64,000 nucleotides of DNA from Sphingomonas bisphenolicum (GTDB taxonomy: Bacteria; Pseudomonadota; Alphaproteobacteria; Sphingomonadales; Sphingomonadaceae): assembly GCF_024349785.1 (NCBI RefSeq), contig NZ_AP018817.1, forward strand, positions 1,023,501 through 1,087,500. Reading direction: 5' to 3'. The notes beneath the pieces were generated by a model. That model saw only the letters and a list, made by a program, of their open reading frames with translations, made no database searches and was not told the DNA's origin. Each line of letters opens with the position of its first letter. The first letter of the stretch is position 1. Positions 1 through 9,065 of the stretch are shown piece by piece. Both the position numbers and the translations under genes were made by a program.

Positions 1-1738
1 GCAGGCCGGTCATCAGGAAATAGTCGCCCGGGGTTTCGACCGTGCCATCGACGTTCACCACGCCGGCGAGATGGGAAATGTCCATCAGGCTGGTCAGCGA
101 TCCGTCCGCGGTGACGTCCAGTGTCGCGCCCGTGCCAGAAATGGTGAAGCGGTCCACGGTGGCGTCGATGTCCAGCGTGGTCTTGCCGGCGGCGCTCAGC
201 GTCACGTCATAATAGCGGCCGACCACGCCTGCCGACGCCTGCGGATCGATATTGTCGGGCACGAAGCCGGTCGCGCCGGGCAGGCCGTTGGCCAAGGTGG
301 GGCTGGGCAGAATGGCGGCTTCCACATCGCCTTCGGCCTGCGCCTCGTGAATGGCGCCGCCGGCAAGCGTGACGCTTTCGCCATCAGGGCTGCGCTCGGC
401 GATTTCCACCTTGCCCTTGTTGTTGGAAACCGTCCGTGCGCCGGTGGACGAGGTGGCAGGGGCCGTGCCGTCCTCCGTGACGGGCACGCCGTCCACGGTC
501 AGCTCGCCGGTGCCGACATCATAGCAGATGCCGTCGGGCGTATAGCAGAGCTGGCCGAACTTCTGCGTATCGTCCTGCCCAAAGGCGCCGGCGCCCGGCG
601 TGGTGGGCACGCCGTTCACCAGCTTGCCGGTGCTGTCGATGATGCGATAATTGGGATCGAGCGCGGTTACCCAATGTTCGGCGTCGCTCCATTTGCCGTC
701 GCCGGCCTTGGCGGTGGCATAGCGATAGGGGTTGTTCTGCGCGATCCAGTCCCAGAAAAGATAGAGCGGCTGATAGAAGGACGAGCCGCCATAGGAACTG
801 GCCGGTTGTTCGAAGAAGTAACGGCTGCCGCCCGACAGGACGCCGATCACGGTCTTTTCATCGAACGCCTGGTCCAGAATCAGGGGACCGCCCGAATCGC
901 CGCCCGCGGTGCTGCCTTCGTTGGGCAGGGCGTCATCCTTGAACAGGTTGAAGTCGAAAGGGTTTTCCCGCGTCGGATCGTCGAAATCGGTGTGGTAGAG
1001 ATTCTGCGTATAGCCGCCGGCTTCGCCGAAGAGGAAGCTGTCGACATCGTCGAGCGAGCCCAGCATACCCAGGAAATTCTCGGCCGTCTTGCGACGGAAG
1101 TCGATGCCATAGCTGTTGCCGGTGCTTCCGCTGCCGCTGCGGCCATAGCCGGTGATCGTCACATGATAGCCGGTGCCGCTCGTTTCGCTGATCGACGACG
1201 GGGCGGGCAGCGCGGAAAAAAGCACCGCCCAGGTCGGTACGTCGGATGCGGGCGTGTCGAGCGTCGCCATCGCAACGTCGCCATAGAGGAAGCTGAGCGC
1301 CGGCGGATCGAGCGATTCCGGATTATAGGCGATGTTGTTGACGTTATAGACGCTGAGCGCCGTATTCGTGCGGTAATTGTTCGAAATCCAGTCGATGAGG
1401 CCGGGCCGTGCATTGTTCTGGAAGGCGAAGGCGACGGGCACGCCGCCGTTGACGGTGCTGTAGTCGGCGGACGTCAGGTCGTTGACGCAATGCGCGGCGA
1501 AGATGACCGTGCGCGGGTTGATCAGCGTGCCGGTGCAGACGAAACCGTCGTCGCGATACATGATGCCTACGCCGTTGACGTCGCTGCCGTCGATGATGTC
1601 GCTGGGACTCTTGTCGTCGGTCGGCACGACGGCCTGCGCCACGGGCGCGACGGCAAGCGCGGCTATGGCAGCGGATGCCAGCAGTGCGGGACGACCGACG
1701 CGCGCCAACAGGCCCGCACCATTCTTGCGAATGTGCAT
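1..1738 (-). CDS. Secreted trypsin-like serine protease, probable autotransporter passenger (3' end outside window)
   Basis: The frame is open from an ATG at 1738 to the window edge, at least 579 codons. Residues 1-36 form a signal peptide (basic start, Ala/Leu core, likely cleavage after AQA). A chymotrypsin-fold protease domain follows, with the triad visible: His83 in AAHC, an Asp in GDVAMATLD, and Ser in GDSGGPL. After about residue 330 the chain becomes Gly/Thr/Val-rich with repeated beta-like stretches, as in the stalk of an autotransporter passenger. The expected outer-membrane beta-barrel would lie beyond base 1 and is not seen. The protein is exported and probably acts at the cell surface or outside. 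The protease assignment is firm; the autotransporter class is inferred. Confidence 0.85.
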   Translation of the reverse strand, partial: MHIRKNGAGLLARVGRPALLASAAIAALAVAPVAQAVVPTDDKSPSDIIDGSDVNGVGIMYRDDGFVCTGTLINPRTVIFAAHCVNDLTSADYSTVNGGVPVAFAFQNNARPGLIDWISNNYRTNTALSVYNVNNIAYNPESLDPPALSFLYGDVAMATLDTPASDVPTWAVLFSALPAPSSISETSGTGYHVTITGYGRSGSGSTGNSYGIDFRRKTAENFLGMLGSLDDVDSFLFGEAGGYTQNLYHTDFDDPTRENPFDFNLFKDDALPNEGSTAGGDSGGPLILDQAFDEKTVIGVLSGGSRYFFEQPASSYGGSSFYQPLYLFWDWIAQNNPYRYATAKAGDGKWSDAEHWVTALDPNYRIIDSTGKLVNGVPTTPGAGAFGQDDTQKFGQLCYTPDGICYDVGTGELTVDGVPVTEDGTAPATSSTGARTVSNNKGKVEIAERSPDGESVTLAGGAIHEAQAEGDVEAAILPSPTLANGLPGATGFVPDNIDPQASAGVVGRYYDVTLSAAGKTTLDIDATVDRFTISGTGATLDVTADGSLTSLMDISHLAGVVNVDGTVETPGDYFLMTGL

Positions 1739-2072
1739 GATATAAACTCCCCAAAGACCGAATGGGAGGCTAATCAACTGTATTGCCCAAGACAATCGTA
1801 CAATCATGAAAACTTGCGTCATGTATCCAAAACGTCACAGCATGTCTGTTTTATCCTAAAGGCGATGACGTCGACCGAGCGATCTTGTTCTTTGCTGATC
1901 CGAAACGAACCCTGCCTTTGCGGGACGTGCAAGACGTATCCTTAATCATTCTTAAGTCTTGCGCTGGCGGCGATGCCGGCCGCGCCTTGCGCGATGCGTC
2001 ATATCTGCTTAAGCATGGGGGCAAGTTCCGGTCGCCCTTTGGCGGCTGGCGAATGTAGAAGCGAGTTACGGC
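1739..2072. other. Divergent intergenic region
   Basis: This spacer separates the leftward protease gene from the rightward phosphatase gene, so both promoters should lie here. It is AT-richer than its surroundings, especially 1770-1960. I see no hairpin with a T-run, no RNA gene and no clear operator. Confidence 0.4.
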
Positions 2073-3194
2073 ATGGTGCAGCAGAGCCGCCCATCGCCGC
2101 AGAGTTCCGGCCCGGCCGGCCGTTATGCGGGCAAGCGCGCCCGTTCCGGTCCGGGCGATGGGAGCAAGGCTGCGGCCATTCCGCCCCCGTCGACGCAACG
2201 GGGCTTTCCGCCCCATGGCGCGCGTGAGCGTCGATCCTATGCCGCGATCGACCTGGGCACGAATAATTGTCGCCTGCTGATCGCCAAGCCGTCCGCCGAC
2301 GGCTTCATCGTCATCGACGCCTTTTCGCGGATCGTCCGGCTCGGCGAGGGACTGGCGTCTTCCGGTCGGATCAGCGATGCGGCGATCGATCGCGCGATCG
2401 CGGCGCTGTCCGTGTGCGCTGACAAATTGCGTCGCCGCCACGTCACGCTGGCACGATCGGTCGCGACCGAAGCCTGCCGCCGTGCGTCGAACGGGGCGGA
2501 GTTCATCCAGCGGGTCTATCGCGAAACCGGCATCGCGCTCGACATCATCAGCGCGCAGGAAGAAGCGCGGCTGGCGGTACTGGGGTGCCATGCGTTGCTG
2601 GAGCCGGGCGATGGACCGGCGCTGATCTTCGACATTGGCGGTGGATCGACCGAACTCGTGCTGGTCGATTCGCACGGAACGACGGGCGCGCCGAGGATCG
2701 TCGACTGGGTCAGCGCGCCCTGGGGCGTCGTGTCCCTGACGGAGAGCGAGGCGTTCGACCATGGCGACAAGGCGGAACGGCTGGCCGCCTATGACCGGAT
2801 GCGCGCGCGGGTCAGCGAGGCTTTCTCGCCGCTCGCCCGGCGCCTGCCGCAGGGGGCGGAGGATATCCGCCTGCTGGGCACGTCGGGCACGGTGACGACG
2901 CTGGCCAGCCTGCACCTCAACCTGCCGCGCTACGACCGGCAGGCGATCGACGGCCTGATCGTGCCATGCGAATCGATGCGCGCCATTTCGGAGCGGCTGT
3001 CGACCATGGCGCTGGCCGAGCGGCAGAAGCTGCCCTGCATCGGCACCGAGCGCGCCGATCTGGTGGTGGCGGGCTGCGCCATATTGGAATCGATCCTCGA
3101 CATCTGGCCGGCCGCGCGACTGGGCGTGGCCGACCGGGGGATTCGCGAAGGCATATTGCGCGGCCTGATGGACCGCGACGGGAGAGAGATGTGA
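2073..3194 (+). CDS. ppx: Ppx/GppA family exopolyphosphatase / pppGpp phosphatase
   Basis: The protein has 373 residues of the actin-like ASKHA phosphatase family, which hydrolyses inorganic polyphosphate and/or the 5' phosphate of pppGpp in the cytoplasm. The family start motif AAIDLGTNNCRLL lies near residue 55, and the second phosphate-binding motif IFDIGGGSTEL is in the middle. The first ~50 residues are Pro/Gly/Arg-rich and look disordered, so the true start could be a little downstream. The stop codon overlaps the GTG start of rlmE (ATGTGA), so the two are translationally coupled. The family is clear; polyphosphate versus pppGpp preference cannot be read from sequence. Confidence 0.9.
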   Translation: MVQQSRPSPQSSGPAGRYAGKRARSGPGDGSKAAAIPPPSTQRGFPPHGARERRSYAAIDLGTNNCRLLIAKPSADGFIVIDAFSRIVRLGEGLASSGRISDAAIDRAIAALSVCADKLRRRHVTLARSVATEACRRASNGAEFIQRVYRETGIALDIISAQEEARLAVLGCHALLEPGDGPALIFDIGGGSTELVLVDSHGTTGAPRIVDWVSAPWGVVSLTESEAFDHGDKAERLAAYDRMRARVSEAFSPLARRLPQGAEDIRLLGTSGTVTTLASLHLNLPRYDRQAIDGLIVPCESMRAISERLSTMALAERQKLPCIGTERADLVVAGCAILESILDIWPAARLGVADRGIREGILRGLMDRDGREM

Positions 3195-3895
3195 GAGGGT
3201 CTGGTGTCGGCAAGGTGCGGGTCAAGACCGCCAAGGGCCGCACGGCGCAGTCGGTGCGCTGGCTGGAGCGGCATCTGAACGATCCCTATGTCCGCAAGGC
3301 GAAGGCGGAAGGGTGGCGCAGCCGCGCCGCCTTCAAGCTGATCGAACTGGACGAGAAATTCCATTTCGTGAAGGGATCGAAGGCGGTCGTGGACTTAGGG
3401 GTAGCGCCGGGCGGCTGGGCGCAGGTGGTGCGCAAGATGGCCCCGAAAGCGGCGGTGGTGGGTATCGACCTGCTGCCGGTCGATCCGATCGCGGGCGTGA
3501 CCCTGTTCGAAATGGATTTCATGGACGACAAGGCGCCGCAGATGCTGCGCGATGCGCTGGGCGACGCGCCGGACCTCATCATTTCCGACATGGCGGCCAA
3601 CACCGTCGGCCATGCCGCGACCGATCACCTGCGCACCATGGGGCTGGTCGAGGCCGCGGCCTGGTTCGCGGTGGAGAATCTGCGCAAGGGCGGCACCTTC
3701 GTCGCCAAGGTGTTCGCGGGCGGGACCGACGGCGAGTTGCTGGTGCTGCTCAAGAAGAATTTCACCACGATCAAGCATGCCAAGCCGCCGGCCAGCCGCA
3801 AGGGCAGCGTTGAATGGTATGTCGTGGCGCAGGGGTTCAAGGGGCGGCCGGACGAGCCTGCGCGGGACCGGACCGGGGAACCGGTAGAAGAATAG
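3191..3895 (+). CDS. rlmE: 23S rRNA (uridine-2'-O)-methyltransferase RlmE (FtsJ/RrmJ)
   Basis: This 234-residue methyltransferase 2'-O-methylates a uridine in the A-loop of 23S rRNA in 50S subunits, using S-adenosylmethionine. The SAM-binding motif VDLGVAPGGW, the IISDMAAN motif, the catalytic Lys in GTFVAKVF and the SVEWYVVA end motif are all present. The GTG start at 3191 is preferred because it follows a GGGAGAG Shine-Dalgarno and overlaps the ppx stop by four bases. The chain ends in a short charged tail. The stop is 43 bases before comM in the same direction, suggesting one transcript. Confidence 0.93.
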   Translation: MRGSGVGKVRVKTAKGRTAQSVRWLERHLNDPYVRKAKAEGWRSRAAFKLIELDEKFHFVKGSKAVVDLGVAPGGWAQVVRKMAPKAAVVGIDLLPVDPIAGVTLFEMDFMDDKAPQMLRDALGDAPDLIISDMAANTVGHAATDHLRTMGLVEAAAWFAVENLRKGGTFVAKVFAGGTDGELLVLLKKNFTTIKHAKPPASRKGSVEWYVVAQGFKGRPDEPARDRTGEPVEE

Positions 3896-3938
3896 TGCGG
3901 CAATAGACTGGCGGGGCAGCGGGAAAAGGCGGGGGCAT

Positions 3939-4576
3939 TTGGTCGCAACGGTATCGACGGTCGCTTATCTGGGGTTGGAGGCGCGCGCCGTGGAGGTGCA
4001 GTGCCAGCTCGTGCCCGGCCTGCCCAATTTCATCCTCGTCGGCCTGCCCGACAAAGCGGTGGCCGAAAGCCGCGAGCGGGTGCGCAACGCGATCGCCGCG
4101 ATCGGCCTGTCGTTGCCGCCCAAGCGGATCACGGTGAATCTGTCGCCCGCCGACCTGCCCAAGGAGGGATCGCATTTCGACCTGCCGATTGCGCTGGCTT
4201 TGCTGGGCGCGATGGGTGTGATCGATGCCGAGACGCTGGCGGGCTATGTCGTGGTCGGCGAACTGGGGCTGGACGGGCGCACCGCGCCGTCGCCCGGCGT
4301 GCTGCTGGCGGCGCTCCATGCGGGCAGCCAGGAAATGGGGCTGGTCTGTCCGGTCGCGCAGGGGGCGGAGGCCGCCTGGGCCGGCGAGGTCGAGGTCGTC
4401 GCCGCGCCGGATCTGATGGGTTTGCTCAATCATTTCAAGGGGACGTCGGCGCTGTCGGCGCCGCAGCCGGGCGTGGTGGAGGCGCCGGTGCGGGGCGCGG
4501 ACCTGAAACAGGTCAAGGGGCAGGAGGTCGCCAAGCGCGCGCTGGAGATCGCCGCGGCGGGCGGGCATAATCTGCT
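3939..4576 (+). pseudogene. comM: comM (yifB) 5' part, interrupted by genomic island
   Basis: These are the first 212 codons of a ComM/YifB Mg-chelatase-like AAA ATPase, starting at TTG with the family N-terminus TVAYLGLEARAVEVQCQLVP and the LPKEGSHFDLPIALAL segment. ComM is known as a hexameric helicase that promotes branch migration during natural transformation. The coding sequence reaches HNL just before the Walker A loop and then runs into island DNA, which adds an unrelated tail ending at 4859. The missing ATPase half resumes in frame at 41251. As it stands the protein lacks Walker A, Walker B and the sensor regions, so it cannot be an active ATPase. Confidence 0.93.
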
Positions 4577-4597
4577 GATGTTGGGTCATATGACACC
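4558..4597. other. Left attachment junction (attL)
   Basis: Host comM sequence runs to the CT at 4575-4576. The island arm GTTGGGTCATATGACACC occupies 4580-4597. With the arm at 41230-41247 it forms an imperfect inverted pair (15 of 18 positions) centred on CT, three bases away on each side. This symmetry marks CT as the likely crossover dinucleotide. Confidence 0.8.
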
Positions 4598-4783
4598 AAC
4601 TGCAGTTACGCTGTTACGTGATCCAGCTGTGCTAGACGCAGCAGCCACTTCCTTTTGTTTCAGCCGTCGACGTCCGTCGAGTACATCGCCCCGCTGCCGG
4701 CTACCAAAGGCACTCGGACAGGGCCTTACTATCCCCTCGGCTCCCAAGACGGCGTCGTCCCGCAGCGAATACAATGTCGCCCC

Positions 4784-5047
4784 TCAATTCCGATTCTTGC
4801 GGCGAATGCGATACGGTCCAACCCGTTCCGCCAGCGGCTCGCCCTTCCAGCTCAGCTGAATCAGGCCACCGGCGCGGAGGCGGTCTACAGCAGCGTGGAC
4901 CGTAGGCATCGCGTCCCGCCATGCGTCTGGTGGAGCTATGGCGCGGGCAACTTCACTCGGGCAAACGGTCGATCCAGGCGCGCGGGCGGCGAGTAGCGCA
5001 GCGTAGCGTCGCGGGCGTTCGTCGCCATCACTTGCGATGCCCGACAT
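4784..5047 (-). CDS. DUF3253 family small protein
   Basis: The 87-residue protein matches the DUF3253 pattern: a helical start followed by the conserved TVCPSEVARAI segment, a W-x-x-x-MP-x-V-x-x-AA-x-x-L helix and a basic end with GPYRIRR. The family looks like a small winged-helix fold, but its function is not known. Its start overlaps the end of the decayed UVR-motif gene by about 20 bases, so the two were one unit. It is the leftmost gene of the island. The 4577-4783 stretch to its left contains no gene I can support. Confidence 0.7.
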   Translation of the reverse strand: MSGIASDGDERPRRYAALLAARAPGSTVCPSEVARAIAPPDAWRDAMPTVHAAVDRLRAGGLIQLSWKGEPLAERVGPYRIRRKNRN

Positions 5048-5313
5048 GTGAGGGTGTGCCCGTGGTCATGGGATCGGCTTGGCAGGCGGCTTCCAATCCG
5101 GTGGGGAGTCGCTCGCTGCCGGCTGGTTCCCAGGCCCATCGCGCCCGGTTGCTGGCGCTCCATGCCTGACAGATCGGCCCGCTCAGCCTCGGCCGCCGTG
5201 ACGCCGCTTCTCATCAGGCTGATCATGTCGCGGCAGCGCTTGGCCTCTTCAAAGTCCGATGCGTGAACGGCAGCATCCATTTTCGCCTGCAAGGTCGAAA
5301 TTGCCTTCGTCAT
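5028..5313 (-). pseudogene. UvrB/UvrC-motif protein, frameshifted
   Basis: The start at 5313 (MTKAISTLQAKMD) leads into a UVR-type helical hairpin (DFEEAKRCRDMIS), as in the UvrB-UvrC interaction motif. The RQQPGAMGLGTS segment typical of small UVR-motif proteins follows. After the QRATP residues the expected continuation PPDWKPPAKP lies in another frame, and DPMTTGTPSHVGHRK with the stop at 5028 lies in the third frame. Two single-base changes would restore one reading frame of about 90 residues. The N-terminal motif might still be translated. The family is small and its role is not established. Confidence 0.55.
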
Positions 5314-5525
5314 CGCGGCGCAACGCTTCAAGGCAGTGTTTGGTGGCAATGCGCCACTTCCAGCTCGCGCAAGATTTTCGCTGCACAACTTGCCCTTGGA
5401 TTGCGATAGTGCATCGACGAATTGGCAGTGCTGTCGGTACAGCGTTCCTAAGCCGTCTGGAGAACCTGTAAATTGTAGGGCCCAAATCCATTGCGGCGCG
5501 CCGCGATTTCTGTTGAGACCATCCG

Positions 5526-8420
5526 ATGACCCCGCATGATTTCATCACCAAATGGCGTAATGTCGAGCTGAAGGAGCGGACGGCATCGCAAAGCCATTTC
5601 AACGATCTTTGTGCGTTGCTGGGCATCGAAGACCCGATCAGCGCTGATCCCAAGGGCGAATGGTTCACGTTCGAGAAGGGCGCGTCGAAAACTAGCGGGG
5701 GTGAAGGCTGGGCGGACGTGTGGCGGCGCGAATGTTTCGCGTGGGAATATAAGGGCAAGAACAAGGATCTGGACAAAGCGTTCAGCCAGTTGCTGCAATA
5801 TAGCATCGCGCTGGAAAGCCCGCCGCTGTTGATCGTGTCCGACATGCAGAGGTTCCGCATCCATACCAACTGGACCAACACGGTGCAGGTCCGGCATGAA
5901 TTCGGCATAGAAGACCTGGCCGACGCGGCCCGGCGCGACCTGTTGCGCGATGCATTCTTGAACCCCGAGGCGCTTAAACCCAGCAAGACGCGGCAGTCGC
6001 TGACCGAGGACGCAGCCAAGGAATTTTCGACGTTGGCGCAGCGATTGCGCGATCGTGGCAATGAGCCGCACCTTGTCGCGCATTTCGTCAACCGGCTGAT
6101 CTTCTGCATGTTCGCCGAAGACGTGAACCTGTTGCCGAACAAGATGTTCACGCGCATGCTGGAACATAGCCGGAGCGCGCCCAACGATTTCGCCACCCAT
6201 GCGCAAACGCTGTTCGCGGCGATGAAGTCGGGCGGCGCGGTGGGGTTCGAGCGGGTGGATTGGTTCAATGGAGGGCTGTTCGACGATGACGGGGCGCTGC
6301 CGCTGGACCGGGCCGACATCGACAACCTGCTGACCGCCGCCCATTTGGACTGGTCCGAGATCGACCCGTCGATTCTGGGCACGCTGTTCGAGCGCGGGCT
6401 GGACCCGTCCAAGCGCAGCCAGCTGGGCGCGCATTATACCGACCGCGACAAGATTATGCAGATCGTGCGGGCGGTGCTGATCGCGCCGCTGGAGGCGGAA
6501 TGGGCCGATGCGCTGGCGCGGATGACTGCGCTGGTCGAGGGAGCGCCGCGCGCGACGGCGGAAAAGCTGCTGCGCGGCAAGGAATTGGCGGCGCGGACCA
6601 AGGCGGTGAACGAGGCGGAGGCAATCCACCGCGCGTTCCTGGAGCGGATTGCGGGTTTCCGGGTGCTGGACCCGGCCTGTGGCTCCGGCAATTTCCTGTA
6701 TCTGTCGCTGCTGGCGCTGAAAGACATCGAGCATCGCGCCAATCTGGAGGCCGAAGCGCTGGGGCTACCGCGCGGCTTTCCGCGCGTTGGGCCGGAATGC
6801 GTGCTGGGCATCGAACTCAACCCCTATGCCGCCGAACTGGCGCGGGTGTCGGTGTGGATCGGCGAAATCCAGTGGATGCGGCGCAACGGATTCGACGCGG
6901 CAAAGAACCCGATATTGCGGACGTTGGATACGATCGAGAATCGCGATGCGGTGCTGAATGCGGGGGGAACGCGAGCGGAGTGGCCGGCGGCAGACGTGGT
7001 GGTGGGGAACCCGCCGTTTCTGGGCAACAAGAAGATGCTCCGCGAACTGGGCGAGGATTATGCGGTCGCGCTGCGCAAAGCGTGGAAGGATGTGCCGGGT
7101 GGGGTCGACCTAGTCTGCTATTGGTTCGCCAAGGCGTGGGCGCAGATGGAGGCGGGGGTACTCAAGCGGGCGGGACTGGTTTGCACCAACAGCATAAGGG
7201 GCGGCGCGAACCGAGAGGTGTTGAAGCCGATAGTGGAGCAGGGGCGCATCTTTGAAGCATGGAGCGATGAAGGCTGGACAGTTGATGGCGCTTCCGTTCG
7301 AGTATCGATGATTTGTTTTGATTGCCTCCACGGCGAACCAGCGTATCTCGATGGAACATCTGTCACGGCTGTCGCCGCAGACCTCAAGCTTGGCGGCGAT
7401 GGGACCGATTTGACTAAAGCGAACAAGTTGCGGTTGAACGCCAATCTCTCGTTCATGGGCGTTACTAAATCAGGGCCTTTTGATCTGGAAGGGGAAACAG
7501 CACGCGCACTTTTGCAAATGAAGGGCAATCCGAACGGATTGCCAAATTCTGGCGTGATCAAAAAATCTGTCAACGGACTGGAAATAGTTCGCCGTCCTAC
7601 AGATCGATGGATATTGGATTTTGGCCCTAAAACGACGTTGGCAGAGATATGTCTTTTCGAAGGGCCGTTTTCCTATGCTGAGCGAGTAATTTACCCTGCT
7701 CGGCAACTCAGCAAGACATTGAAAAACAGAGAGACGTGGTGGCGATTTGAAAGAGCGCGGCCGGAAATGTACGAGGCTATTCGACCTCTGAAGCGATACG
7801 TCGGAACAGCGATGGTCGCAAAGTACCGGATTTTCATATGGCTCACCCCAGACTATTTGCCCGAAAATCTGGTAATCGTAATCGCCCGCGACGATGACAC
7901 AACCTTCGGCATCTTGCATTCGCGCTTCCATGAAATCTGGTCGCTGCGCATGGGCACGTTTCTGGGTGTCGGCAATGACCCGCGCTACACGCCCTCCACC
8001 ACCTTCGAAACCTTCCCCTTCCCGCAAGGCCTGACGCCCGACATCCCCGCCGCCAACTATGCAGACGATCCCCGCGCCATCGCCATCGCGGCCGCCGCGG
8101 CGCGGCTCAATGAGCTGCGGGAAAACTGGCTCAACCCCGCCGATCTGGTGCGGCGCGAGCCGGAGGTGGTGGTCGGTTATCCCGACCGCATCCTGCCAGT
8201 CAGCGACGAAGCGGCGAAGATATTGGCCAAGCGGACGCTAACCAACCTGTATAATGCGCGGCCCGCTTGGCTGGACAATGCGCATCGTGCGCTGGACGCA
8301 GCGGTGGCGGACGCCTATGGCTGGGGCAACGATTGGCGCGCAGGGTTACTGAACGAGGACGAAATGCTGGCCCGGCTTTTCCGCTTGAATCAAGAACTCG
8401 CATCTGCGAGTCCAATTTAA
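5526..8420 (+). CDS. MmeI-like (Type IIL) restriction-modification enzyme, single polypeptide
   Basis: The protein of 964 residues combines cleavage and adenine-N6 methylation in one chain. The N-terminal nuclease shows the MmeI-type D-x9-E-x-K motif (Asp64, Glu74, Lys76). The methyltransferase has motif I DPACGSGNF (residues 382-390) and catalytic motif IV NPPF (495-498). A long C-terminal region is the expected DNA-recognition part, ending in a helical tail near residues 850-964. All catalytic motifs are intact. DNA between about 7250 and 7900, coding the recognition region, is clearly AT-richer than either side, a sign of recognition-domain exchange. No separate methylase or specificity gene is next to it, as expected for this type. 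Its methyl mark would be host-protective. Confidence 0.85.
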   Translation: MTPHDFITKWRNVELKERTASQSHFNDLCALLGIEDPISADPKGEWFTFEKGASKTSGGEGWADVWRRECFAWEYKGKNKDLDKAFSQLLQYSIALESPPLLIVSDMQRFRIHTNWTNTVQVRHEFGIEDLADAARRDLLRDAFLNPEALKPSKTRQSLTEDAAKEFSTLAQRLRDRGNEPHLVAHFVNRLIFCMFAEDVNLLPNKMFTRMLEHSRSAPNDFATHAQTLFAAMKSGGAVGFERVDWFNGGLFDDDGALPLDRADIDNLLTAAHLDWSEIDPSILGTLFERGLDPSKRSQLGAHYTDRDKIMQIVRAVLIAPLEAEWADALARMTALVEGAPRATAEKLLRGKELAARTKAVNEAEAIHRAFLERIAGFRVLDPACGSGNFLYLSLLALKDIEHRANLEAEALGLPRGFPRVGPECVLGIELNPYAAELARVSVWIGEIQWMRRNGFDAAKNPILRTLDTIENRDAVLNAGGTRAEWPAADVVVGNPPFLGNKKMLRELGEDYAVALRKAWKDVPGGVDLVCYWFAKAWAQMEAGVLKRAGLVCTNSIRGGANREVLKPIVEQGRIFEAWSDEGWTVDGASVRVSMICFDCLHGEPAYLDGTSVTAVAADLKLGGDGTDLTKANKLRLNANLSFMGVTKSGPFDLEGETARALLQMKGNPNGLPNSGVIKKSVNGLEIVRRPTDRWILDFGPKTTLAEICLFEGPFSYAERVIYPARQLSKTLKNRETWWRFERARPEMYEAIRPLKRYVGTAMVAKYRIFIWLTPDYLPENLVIVIARDDDTTFGILHSRFHEIWSLRMGTFLGVGNDPRYTPSTTFETFPFPQGLTPDIPAANYADDPRAIAIAAAAARLNELRENWLNPADLVRREPEVVVGYPDRILPVSDEAAKILAKRTLTNLYNARPAWLDNAHRALDAAVADAYGWGNDWRAGLLNEDEMLARLFRLNQELASASPI

Positions 8421-8596
8421 GCTGCCGATATGATTCCGTTTTTGTTTGCAGAAAAGCCGCTTGTCCGCTTTTGGCCATCATTGGTCCCCACCGCCCCATC
8501 CCGCTATCGACTATCCAGCATCACCCAGCCGGTCCGGACCCGGCCGCCTCACGCCCAGCCCCTCCGGCCCAGCTGCCCAACAGCAGGAGCCCGAGA

Positions 8597-8932
8597 ATGT
8601 CCCTCCCCACCGGCCTGTACAAGATAGCCTTCACCTCCACCTACGGCACCGACTTTGGCGTGCTGGTCCTACAGGAGGGCGGCAAGCTGCGCGGCGGCGA
8701 CAGCGGCAACGCTTATGTCGGCACCTACGAGGAGGACGGCGAGGTGCTGACCATGCAGGTCAGTGTGACGCAACATCGCCCAATCCCCGGCGTGGTGAGC
8801 GTCATCGGATTTAATAACGTGGTCGTAGAGATGGCGGGCAGGGCCAACGACGGGGCGCTACGGATGCGCGGCACGTCAAAGCAGGTGCCGGGCGTTCGGT
8901 TCGAGGCGCGGTTGACGCATATAGCTGATTGA
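8597..8932 (+). CDS. GrlR-family regulatory protein
   Basis: The 111-residue protein has the GrlR-like lipocalin-type pattern: MSLPTGLYKIAF at the start, a GGKLRGGDSGNAYVGTY core and a final GVRFEARLTHI strand. Named members repress virulence regulators in enteropathogens, but homologues are widespread in alphaproteobacteria without known partners. The ATG at 8597 follows GGAGCCCGAG. The GC-rich spacer 8421-8596 before it holds nothing recognisable. The family fit is good; the regulatory target is unknown. Confidence 0.7.
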   Translation: MSLPTGLYKIAFTSTYGTDFGVLVLQEGGKLRGGDSGNAYVGTYEEDGEVLTMQVSVTQHRPIPGVVSVIGFNNVVVEMAGRANDGALRMRGTSKQVPGVRFEARLTHIAD

Positions 8933-9065
8933 TCCGCGAGGCCCCAAAGCGCGCAATCACAAACGTCTAATGCACTTGAAACGGATAACGATATCGTGAC
9001 CCAAGGTTGACTTAAACTGCTGACCTCGTCTCTTTGTACGTGAGGCGAGAAATTGGGGTGATTTT

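Noticed and set aside
71..1945. Long rightward open frame opposite the protease gene
   Set aside because: It is antisense to a clearly coding frame with a signal peptide and catalytic triad; its protein is Arg/Gly/Val-rich without motif.
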